Origin: Lacinutrix venerupis
GTDB lineage: Bacteria > Bacteroidota > Bacteroidia > Flavobacteriales > Flavobacteriaceae
Direction: 5' to 3'
DNA: 64,000 nt
Assembly (NCBI RefSeq): GCF_003663945.1
Contig: NZ_RCCH01000003.1
Location: 186,001-250,000 of the forward strand
The notes under the pieces are model-generated. The model had not been told where the DNA came from. It searched no databases and saw only the letters and a list, made by a program, of their open reading frames with translations. The position numbers were made by a program, and so were the translations under genes. Positions 52,006-60,063 of this stretch are shown here, piece after piece; position 1 is the first letter of the stretch; the number at the start of each line of letters is the position of its first letter.

Positions 52006-53346
52006 ATGAATTGGGAGCAATTACTTTCGTTAAAACGTTTTGGAGATACTAATAAAAGGTTGCGAAAAGAACAAGATGAGACACGCTTAGGTTTCGAAGT
52101 AGATTATGATCGTATTATCTTTTCGTCAGAATTTAGAAGCCTTCAAGATAAAACTCAAGTTATACCATTATCTAAAACCGATTTTGTTCACACACGTTTA
52201 ACCCATAGCTTAGAGGTTAGTGTTGTTGGACGTTCTTTAGGAAGGCGTGTTGGACAAAAACTTTTAGAAAAACATCCACATTTACAAAATATTCATGGTT
52301 ACCAAGCACATGATTTTGGAGCTATTGTTGCAGCAGCAGCTTTAGCACATGACATAGGAAATCCACCATTTGGTCACTCTGGAGAAAAAGCTATTGGAGA
52401 ATTTTTTAGATCTGGAAAAGGAAAGATTCATAAAGAAAATTTAAACGAAAAAGAATATCAAGACTTGTGTGATTTTGAAGGAAATGCAAATGGTTTTAAA
52501 ATTGTTACACAAAGTAGAGTTGGTAGAGAAGGAGGTTTAAGATTAAGTTATGCAACTTTGGGTGCTTTTACTAAATATCCAAAAGAATCACTTCCTAAAA
52601 AACCAAGCAAACATATTGCAGATAAAAAATATGGTTTTTTTCAAAATGAAAAAGAAGCTTTTTTAGACGTTGCAAAAGAGTTAGGTTTAGAAAAAAGAAG
52701 CGATACAAATATTAGTTTTGCGCGTCATCCTCTTGCTTTTTTGGTAGAAGCTGCCGATGATATTTGCTATACAATAATAGATTTTGAAGATGGTATTAAT
52801 TTAGGTTTAATTCCAGAAGCATTCGCGTTAGAGTATTTAATAAATTTAGTTAGAGATAAAATTAAAACAGAAAAATACCATTCTCTATCTAATACTGAAG
52901 ACCGTATAAGCTATTTAAGAGCATTAGCAATTGGAGCTTTAATAGACGAAGCTATTGAAATGTTCATGAAAAACGAAGAGGCAATATTAGCAGGAACTTT
53001 TAGCGAGGCATTATTAGATAAAAGTAAATACGAAGCACAAATTAATGATATAATAAAACTAAGTGTCGAAAAAATATACCAATCTACAGAAGTTGTAGAT
53101 AAAGAAATTGCTGGTTATGGTGTGCTAAATACATTGTTAGAAACTTATACTGTTGCAGTAAATAATTGTTTTAATAACACAGCTTCAAACTACGATAAAC
53201 TTATTTTAAAAGGGTTGCCAAAGACTATAAAAACAGATCATAAAAATTTATACGAGAGATTATTAAGTGTTTGTCATTATATATCTTTACTGAGTGATAG
53301 TCAGGCAATTATTCAATATAAAAAAATAAAAGGATTTAGTTTTTAG
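52006..53346 (+). CDS. dgt: Deoxyguanosinetriphosphate triphosphohydrolase-like protein
   Basis: The 446-aa HD-domain enzyme cleaves dNTPs to nucleoside and triphosphate. It has RSLQDKTQV, HTRLTHSLEVS, AHDIGNPPFGHSGE (the HD pair) and EAADDICYTIIDFEDGI. Together with nrdBA 10 kb upstream it contributes to dNTP balance. It starts divergently from the lipoprotein gene across a 198-bp region filled with repeats. Confidence 0.94.
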   Translation: MNWEQLLSLKRFGDTNKRLRKEQDETRLGFEVDYDRIIFSSEFRSLQDKTQVIPLSKTDFVHTRLTHSLEVSVVGRSLGRRVGQKLLEKHPHLQNIHGYQAHDFGAIVAAAALAHDIGNPPFGHSGEKAIGEFFRSGKGKIHKENLNEKEYQDLCDFEGNANGFKIVTQSRVGREGGLRLSYATLGAFTKYPKESLPKKPSKHIADKKYGFFQNEKEAFLDVAKELGLEKRSDTNISFARHPLAFLVEAADDICYTIIDFEDGINLGLIPEAFALEYLINLVRDKIKTEKYHSLSNTEDRISYLRALAIGALIDEAIEMFMKNEEAILAGTFSEALLDKSKYEAQINDIIKLSVEKIYQSTEVVDKEIAGYGVLNTLLETYTVAVNNCFNNTASNYDKLILKGLPKTIKTDHKNLYERLLSVCHYISLLSDSQAIIQYKKIKGFSF

Positions 53347-53363
53347 AAATTAAGAAATATACT

Positions 53364-56300
53364 ATGAAAAAGAAAATTATTATTTTAACATCTTGCGTTT
53401 TAGTTTTAGTTGCATTTTTTACATTAAATAATGTTAAAAATCAAGATTATAAAGAAAACAATCTTGTTAAAAAAACTCACAAAAAAAATCTAGAAAACAG
53501 TCCTTTTAAAGTGGTAATGAAACTTACAAAACCTGAAAGAAAGGCAGCAGGATTACCGCCAAATAAATTTTATGAGCAAGAGTGGGAGCTAACAATGAAT
53601 CCTATTTTAGGAAGGCCAACCTTTGAAAATTTAAAACAAATAAAAGAAAACCAAATTGCAAAAAGAGAAGCCTTTTTAGCTTCTGCTAGAGTTCCTGGTG
53701 ATGCAATAGACAATAGTTGGATAGAAAGAGGTCCAAATAACGTTGGAGGAAGAACAAGAGCTATTATGTTTGATCCTAATGATACAACTAATGAAACACT
53801 TTTTGCGGGAGGTGTAAGCGGTGGTTTATGGAAAAATACTAAAATATCCGATCCAAATACAGCTTGGACAAGAGTGGATATTCCAGAAAATTTAGCAGTA
53901 AGCTGTATTACTTACGATCCTAACAATACAAATATTTTTTATGTTGGAACAGGAGAGTCTTATGTTGGAGGAGATGTTAATGGTGATGGTCTTTGGAAGT
54001 CTATAGATGGAGGCGATACTTGGGCAAAAGTTCTAGGTGGTATTTCTGGACCGAGTACACAAGAGGCAATTGTTAATAATATAACTATTAATGCACCAAG
54101 TGGAATAGCAGGCGATTATTTGTCTAATCCTACAAGTTTTTTTGGTCCAGAAATTACTTCTGTTATTTCTGCAGAGTTAATTTTAGCTAATGGAACAGTT
54201 CCTTTTACGGGTACTAATGGAGAAACTTCTACAAATGCTTTAGAAGGTTGTGGACCTTCAACCATTGACATGACTGGAAAAATAGCTTTAATACGTAGAG
54301 GTACTTGTACATTTATAGAAAAAGTAAAAGCAGCACAAAATGCTGGAGCTATAGGAGTAATTATAATGAATAATGTCGATGAACCATTAATAAACATGTC
54401 TGGAGATGATAATACTATAACAATTCCTGCGGTTATAATCTCTCAAACAGACGGAGATATTATTGAAGCTGCAGTTAATGCTGGTGTTGTTACAGGTTCT
54501 TTAAATCCACAAATGGGAGAGTTTAACGGTCTCTTGGTTCCTGGAATACAATTTATAAATGATGTTAAAGTTAGAGATAATGCTGGCGTTTCAGAAGTTT
54601 ATGTCGCTGCTGGAGATAGTTTTTATGGAGAAGCTAACGTTCCAAATTATTTAACAGGTACAGAATTTGGCTTATATAAATCTGTAGATAATGGAATAAA
54701 CTGGACAGAAATAGCTTTGCCTTTAACTGCAGAAGGGAATAAACATTGTCCTAATGATATAGAAATAGGAGCAGATAATAATGTATGGGTTTCAACAACA
54801 AATAGTACTGTTTTTAATAATGGTGGAGGAAAAATATTTCGTTCGGCAGATGGCTCAAGTTTTACATTAGAGAGAACAGTACCAAATGCTATTAGAACTC
54901 AAATAGCAGTATCTTCTACTAACTCAGAAAAAGTTTTTGTTTTAGCTCAAGGAAGCACTGATGCAAGTCCTGTAATTATGGAAAAAACTGAAAACGGTTT
55001 TTCTACAAGCTCAAATTTAACATTGCCTAATGATGCAGATACAGGAATAGACGCTAACGACTTTACTAGAAGTCAAGCCTTTTATAATTTAATGTTAGAA
55101 GTAGATCCTAATAATGATAATGTTATATTTACTGGAGGAATAGATTTGTTTAAATCGGCAAATGCAGGAATAAGCTGGGCACAAATATCTAAATGGTCTA
55201 ATAATAATAATCTTTCAGCATTAAATATACCTCTTGTTCATGCCGATCAACACGCAATGTCTTTTGCAAATGGCTCATCATCTATAGTAGCTTTTGGTAA
55301 TGATGGAGGTGTGTATTTTTCTTCAGATGCCGGTACAACATCCAGTTCTAGAAATAACGAATTTAATACAGCGCAATTCTATACCGTAGGAGTTGGACCA
55401 ACTACAGCTTTTACTGGAGATTATTTTGCTGGAGGATTGCAGGATAATGGAACGCAATTATTTGCAAATGCAAACCCAAATCAACCAGATGCAGCAACCG
55501 AAATTTATGGAGGAGATGGAGCACATACGTTTTTCGATCAAGATGGAACAGATAGATACGTAATAAGAAACTTTGTATATAATATTGGTATTAATCTTTA
55601 TAATTTAGATACAAATGCTAGCATAACCATTAATAGTGAAAATGAAAGTAATGGGTCTTTTGTAAACCCACAAGCTTTAGATTCCAATTTAGATATTTTA
55701 TATTCTAATTATTCTGCAAATGGTAATAGTATAATAAGACGCTATTCTGGTATAAAATCTCAATCAACAGTTTCGGCAACAAACTTAACAAATGCAGAAA
55801 TGGATTCTGCGCCAACAGCTTTAACGGTTTCTCCTTATACAACAGATTCGTCAACACTTTTAGTTGGAACAATTTTAGGCGATGTATTTAAAATAGAAAA
55901 TGCAAATGAATCTAACCCAGTTTTCACCGAAATAGAATTAAACAATGTAATAGTGGGTAGTATTTCAGACATAGAATTTGGTCAATCTGAAAACGAAATT
56001 TTTGTAACTGTACATAATTATGGTGTGCAAAGTATTTGGTATACAAATAATGGAGGAGCTTCATGGCAAGCAAAAGAAGGAGATTTGCCAGATATGCCGG
56101 TTAAAACAATTCTTCAAAATCCATTAAGTTTAAACGAAGTAATTATTGGAACAGAATTAGGCGTTTGGTTTACAAATAATTTCTCTGATGCTAATCCAAC
56201 ATGGAGTCAGGCTTTTAATGGCATGTCTAATGTAAAAGTTTTAGATTTAGATTTAAGAGATGACAATATGGTATTTGCGGCAACTTATGGTAGAGGAGTT

Positions 56301-57389
56301 TTTTCTGGACAATTTACATTAGATGCTAATGGAGACGAGGATGGTGATGGTGTGTTAAATGGTGTAGATAATTGTTTAAATACAGCAAATGCAGATCAGT
56401 TAGATACAGATGGAAATGGAATCGGTGATGCATGTCAAGATACAGATCAAGATGGAGTTATAGATATTAACGATAATTGTCCAACAATTGCTAATCCAGA
56501 CCAAGCAGACACAGATGGAGATGGTGTTGGTGATGCATGTCAAGACACAGATAACGATACTATTTTTGACGATGTTGATAACTGCGTAAACATTCCTAAT
56601 ACAAATCAAACCGATACAAATGGTAACGGAATAGGAGATGTATGTGATACTAGTTACACAAACCCAGATAATATTTCTTTAGAAATAATATCAGAAACAT
56701 GTGTTGGTGAAAACAATGGTAAAGTTGTAGTTAATGTAAACGAAACTTATGTTAGTTATATTGCAACTTTAGTTGGTAATGGATTAAGTCTAACACAATC
56801 TTTTACTGCTAATAGTTATACTTTTTCAGAGCTTCCAGTAGGAACTTATTCTGTTTGTGTTTCTGTAGATGAGGTAGGTGTTGATTACGAACAGTGTTTT
56901 GAAATTAATATTGAGGCAGCAGAGGTTATTGAATTAGAAATAGTAAATAATACGTTAGATTCTAATGTTATAAATGTAGATGTAAGTAGAGGTACAGCAC
57001 CATACACAGTATTGTTTAAAAACGAAGTTATTAAAATAACAAGTAATCCAATATTCGATATCGAGATATTAGGAACTGGAGACTTAGAAATTAAAACGGC
57101 TAAAGCTTGTGAAGGGACATTTAAAACAAAAATAGAGCATGTTTTAGATATTGTTGCTAGCCCAAATCCTGTAATTAATGATCTTAAAATAACATTACCA
57201 AATACTATAAATCAATCAGAAATTAATGTTCAGGTTTTTAATGTAAACGGTAAGTTGGTTTTAAATAATAGCTATAAAATTAATAAATCTAATTTCATAG
57301 AGATTCCTTTTGCTAACTTAAATTCAGGAATGTATTTTATTAATCTGAATTTAGAAACTAAAGAAGTTATTAAAATAATTAAAAAATAA
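53364..57389 (+). CDS. Large T9SS-exported protein with BNR/sialidase-like propeller, PA domain and TSP3 repeats
   Basis: The 1341-aa protein has an N-terminal hydrophobic segment (IIILTSCVLVLVAFFTL). A beta-propeller with BNR/VPS10-like blades follows (GGLWKNTKI, GLWKSIDGGDTW, GLYKSVDNGINW, WYTNNGGASWQ). A protease-associated domain is inserted at about 240-375 (DMTGKIALIRRGTCTF ... AGAIGVIIMNN). Thrombospondin type 3 Ca2+-binding repeats lie at about 990-1095 (DGDGVLNGVDNCLNT). A T9SS sorting domain ends it, with SPNPVINDLKITLPN and a final IIKK. It is probably a glycan- or protein-binding or processing factor. It is 5 nt from a lipoprotein gene in the same operon. Confidence 0.88.
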   Translation: MKKKIIILTSCVLVLVAFFTLNNVKNQDYKENNLVKKTHKKNLENSPFKVVMKLTKPERKAAGLPPNKFYEQEWELTMNPILGRPTFENLKQIKENQIAKREAFLASARVPGDAIDNSWIERGPNNVGGRTRAIMFDPNDTTNETLFAGGVSGGLWKNTKISDPNTAWTRVDIPENLAVSCITYDPNNTNIFYVGTGESYVGGDVNGDGLWKSIDGGDTWAKVLGGISGPSTQEAIVNNITINAPSGIAGDYLSNPTSFFGPEITSVISAELILANGTVPFTGTNGETSTNALEGCGPSTIDMTGKIALIRRGTCTFIEKVKAAQNAGAIGVIIMNNVDEPLINMSGDDNTITIPAVIISQTDGDIIEAAVNAGVVTGSLNPQMGEFNGLLVPGIQFINDVKVRDNAGVSEVYVAAGDSFYGEANVPNYLTGTEFGLYKSVDNGINWTEIALPLTAEGNKHCPNDIEIGADNNVWVSTTNSTVFNNGGGKIFRSADGSSFTLERTVPNAIRTQIAVSSTNSEKVFVLAQGSTDASPVIMEKTENGFSTSSNLTLPNDADTGIDANDFTRSQAFYNLMLEVDPNNDNVIFTGGIDLFKSANAGISWAQISKWSNNNNLSALNIPLVHADQHAMSFANGSSSIVAFGNDGGVYFSSDAGTTSSSRNNEFNTAQFYTVGVGPTTAFTGDYFAGGLQDNGTQLFANANPNQPDAATEIYGGDGAHTFFDQDGTDRYVIRNFVYNIGINLYNLDTNASITINSENESNGSFVNPQALDSNLDILYSNYSANGNSIIRRYSGIKSQSTVSATNLTNAEMDSAPTALTVSPYTTDSSTLLVGTILGDVFKIENANESNPVFTEIELNNVIVGSISDIEFGQSENEIFVTVHNYGVQSIWYTNNGGASWQAKEGDLPDMPVKTILQNPLSLNEVIIGTELGVWFTNNFSDANPTWSQAFNGMSNVKVLDLDLRDDNMVFAATYGRGVFSGQFTLDANGDEDGDGVLNGVDNCLNTANADQLDTDGNGIGDACQDTDQDGVIDINDNCPTIANPDQADTDGDGVGDACQDTDNDTIFDDVDNCVNIPNTNQTDTNGNGIGDVCDTSYTNPDNISLEIISETCVGENNGKVVVNVNETYVSYIATLVGNGLSLTQSFTANSYTFSELPVGTYSVCVSVDEVGVDYEQCFEINIEAAEVIELEIVNNTLDSNVINVDVSRGTAPYTVLFKNEVIKITSNPIFDIEILGTGDLEIKTAKACEGTFKTKIEHVLDIVASPNPVINDLKITLPNTINQSEINVQVFNVNGKLVLNNSYKINKSNFIEIPFANLNSGMYFINLNLETKEVIKIIKK

Positions 57390-57394
57390 AGGAT

Positions 57395-58102
57395 ATGATT
57401 AAGAAAATAAAATTATTACCGATTGTACTTTTTGTTATAATTACATCTTGTAGTAGTAGCGATGATGGCGCTGGTGTTGTATTGCCAACACCAATTCCTA
57501 ATACAGCTCCTACAGCAGTAAATACTCTAAATTATCCTACGGCAGATTTACTTTGTATAGACAGCAATGTTAATTTTCAATGGGCTGCAGCAACAGATGC
57601 CGACGGAGATACTATAAATTATAGATTAACTATAGCATTAGATAGAAATCAAACAAATATTGTAGAGCAATTAACAACGACTAGTACAAATCAAACTGTA
57701 TCATTACAGCCAGGTATTGCTTATTATTGGAATGTAATAGCTTTTGATAATCAAGATGAAGCTACGGCATCTCCTACTTATGCTTTTTATACAGAAAGTG
57801 AAGGGCAGTCTAATTATGCTCCATTTGCAGCTTCTTTAAATGCTCCAGAGTTGGAAGCCTCTATAGACGCTGGAACCGTTACTTTAGATTGGACTGGAAG
57901 TGATGTTGATACTACCGATACGTTAACGTACGATTTATATTTTGGAGAAACAACAAATCCATCTATAACACAAACAGATGTGTCAACTTCTACATTTAAT
58001 GTTACAACCGTAGCAGCTACTACTTACTTTTGGAGAGTAGATACTAAAGATGGAAATGGTGTAAAAACAATAGGTCAAGAATGGTCTTTTAGTACAAATT
58101 AA
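57395..58102 (+). CDS. Lipoprotein with two fibronectin type III-like domains
   Basis: The 235-aa protein has a lipoprotein signal ending ITSC, then SSSDDGAG. Two FN3-like domains at about 40-135 and 140-230 show VNFQWAAATDADGDTINYRL and VTLDWTGSDVDTTDTLTYDL, each closing with YYWNVIAFD or YFWRVDTKD. It has no enzymatic motif. Cotranscription with the large propeller protein suggests it helps hold or present that protein on the cell surface. Confidence 0.85.
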   Translation: MIKKIKLLPIVLFVIITSCSSSDDGAGVVLPTPIPNTAPTAVNTLNYPTADLLCIDSNVNFQWAAATDADGDTINYRLTIALDRNQTNIVEQLTTTSTNQTVSLQPGIAYYWNVIAFDNQDEATASPTYAFYTESEGQSNYAPFAASLNAPELEASIDAGTVTLDWTGSDVDTTDTLTYDLYFGETTNPSITQTDVSTSTFNVTTVAATTYFWRVDTKDGNGVKTIGQEWSFSTN

Positions 58103-58126
58103 AAGACTATATAAATTAAAAATATT

Positions 58127-58160
58127 TGGCAGGCTATAATTTTTAGCCTGCCATTTTTTT
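58127..58160 (+). terminator. Terminator overlapping the 3' end of dxs
   Basis: TGGCAGGCTA / TAGCCTGCCA with a seven-base loop is followed on the plus strand by T-run, 24 bases after the lipoprotein stop. The right arm encodes the last codons and stop of dxs in reverse. Confidence 0.8.
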
Positions 58161-59915
58161 AAAAAAAACACTTAAGCTTTTAGGATCTAATTCTATAGAT
58201 TTTTGTAACTCTAAAATTGTACCATGTTCTATAAAATTATCTGGAACTCCTTTAACATATACCTTATTATCGTAATTTTCTTCTGAAGCGAATTCTAAAA
58301 TAGAACTTCCAAATCCTCCTTTTATACAGCCGTCTTCAATGGTAATAATAGTATTATATTTTTTAAATATAGAATGAAGTAAGTTTTTATCTAAAGGCTT
58401 AACAAAACGCATATCATAGTGAGAAAAAGACGAGCTGTTTTCTAATAATTCTAGTGCTTTAGTTATATTATTAGCAATACTTCCAATAGAAAGGATAGCT
58501 GTTTTAGTTCCTAATTTAATACAGGTGCCTTTACCAATATTAATTTTAGTAAATGGTTGTTTCCAATCAATAATACTGCCGCGACCTCTAGGATAACGAA
58601 TAGCAATAGGATGCTGTAACCCTAACTGTGCCGTGTACATAATGTTTCGTAATTCTATTTCATTTCTAGGCGCAAAAATGTGAAGATTTGGAATACATCT
58701 TAAATAAGCTAAATCAAAAACACCATGATGTGTTGCTCCATCCTCGCCAACTAAACCAGCCCGATCTAAACAAAAAACTACAGGTAAATTTTGTATTGCA
58801 ACATCATGAATGACTTGATCGTAAGCACGTTGTAAAAAAGTTGAATATACATTACAAAACGGAATCAAATTTTGTGTAGCCATTCCAGCAGCAAGTGTAA
58901 CAGCATGTTGTTCTGCAATACCAACATCAAAAGCACGCTCTGGAATTTCATCCATCATAAATTTTAAAGAACTACCAGTGGGCATTGCAGGTGTTATACC
59001 TACAATTTTATTATTTTGCTTAGCTAATTCTACAATAGTCTGCCCAAAAACGTCTTGAAATTTAGGAGGTTGTACAGTTATTTCTTTGCTATATAAATCA
59101 CCTGTTTTAGCATCAAATCTTCCGGGAGCATGATATACAACTTGATTTTCTTCAGCTTGCCTTAAACCTTTACCTTTAGTGGTTATAACATGTAAAAATT
59201 TTGGGCCTTTTATAGTTTTTAGACGTTCAAGTTCAGAAATTAAAAGAGATAAGTTGTGCCCATCAATGGGACCAGAATAATTAAAATTTAAAGCTTCAAA
59301 AATGTTATCTTGTTTTTGAGTGCCTTTTTTAACATTTGTTAAATATTGCTTAAGTGCTCCAACACTTGGGTCAATACCTATGGCATTATCATTTAGTATA
59401 ACTAATAAATTACAATCTGTAACACCAGCATGATTTAAGCCTTCAAAAGCCATGCCGCTAGCAATAGATGCATCTCCAATAATAGCAATATGTTGCTTCT
59501 TTAAATCGCCTTTTAGTTTAGAGGCAATAGCCATACCTAAAGCTGCAGAAATAGAAGTAGAAGAGTGGCCTACGCCAAAACTATCAAACACACTTTCGGT
59601 ACGCTTAGGAAAACCACTAATGCCATTTTTTTGTCTATTAGTATGAAACTGGTTTTTTCTGCCAGTTAAAATTTTATGTCCATATGCTTGGTGCCCTACA
59701 TCCCAAATTAATTCATCTTTAGGAGTGTTAAATACATAATGCAAGGCAATAGTTAACTCTACAACACCTAAACTAGCACCTAAGTGGCCAGCTTTAGCAG
59801 CAACTGCTTCGATAATGAATTCCCGAAGTTCTAAAGTTAAAATACTTAGTTCTTTTTGGTTTAACTTCTTTAAAGAAGCTATAGAATTAATAGTATTTAA
59901 AAGTTGATTTTGCAT
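58143..59915 (-). CDS. dxs: 1-deoxy-D-xylulose-5-phosphate synthase
   Basis: The 590-aa thiamine-diphosphate enzyme condenses pyruvate and glyceraldehyde 3-phosphate, the first step of the MEP isoprenoid pathway. Visible parts are GHLGASLGVVELTIAL, WDVGHQAYGHKI, the ThDP motif GDASIASGMAFEGLNH ... NDN, and the transketolase centre DVGIAEQHAVTLAAGMA. RAGLVGEDGATHHGVFDLAYLR-type sequence follows. The length is slightly short for the family but normal for Flavobacteriia. Its 3' end is part of a terminator for the opposite strand. Confidence 0.95.
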   Translation of the reverse strand: MQNQLLNTINSIASLKKLNQKELSILTLELREFIIEAVAAKAGHLGASLGVVELTIALHYVFNTPKDELIWDVGHQAYGHKILTGRKNQFHTNRQKNGISGFPKRTESVFDSFGVGHSSTSISAALGMAIASKLKGDLKKQHIAIIGDASIASGMAFEGLNHAGVTDCNLLVILNDNAIGIDPSVGALKQYLTNVKKGTQKQDNIFEALNFNYSGPIDGHNLSLLISELERLKTIKGPKFLHVITTKGKGLRQAEENQVVYHAPGRFDAKTGDLYSKEITVQPPKFQDVFGQTIVELAKQNNKIVGITPAMPTGSSLKFMMDEIPERAFDVGIAEQHAVTLAAGMATQNLIPFCNVYSTFLQRAYDQVIHDVAIQNLPVVFCLDRAGLVGEDGATHHGVFDLAYLRCIPNLHIFAPRNEIELRNIMYTAQLGLQHPIAIRYPRGRGSIIDWKQPFTKINIGKGTCIKLGTKTAILSIGSIANNITKALELLENSSSFSHYDMRFVKPLDKNLLHSIFKKYNTIITIEDGCIKGGFGSSILEFASEENYDNKVYVKGVPDNFIEHGTILELQKSIELDPKSLSVFFKKMAG

Positions 59916-60017
59916 TTGTTGTGTAAAAAGAGTGTAAAATTATTAAAAAGACCTATTAAAACTGTATAAATTAACAATAAAACACTAGTATTAATGTAAT
60001 AATTGTAAGCTACTTGT

Positions 60018-60025
60018 TATATTTG
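60018..60025 (+). promoter_or_regulatory. Candidate -7 element of the M36 protease gene
   Basis: TATATTTG (TAnnTTTG), 38 nt upstream of the ATG at 60064. A clear -33 TTG at normal spacing is not seen. Confidence 0.45.
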
Positions 60026-60063
60026 CGACCTCCCTATAAGATATCTATAAATTATACAATATT

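Noticed and set aside
56335-56650. Tandem DNA repeats that could suggest a satellite array
   Set aside because: They encode thrombospondin type 3 calcium-binding repeats, so the periodicity is protein-level.
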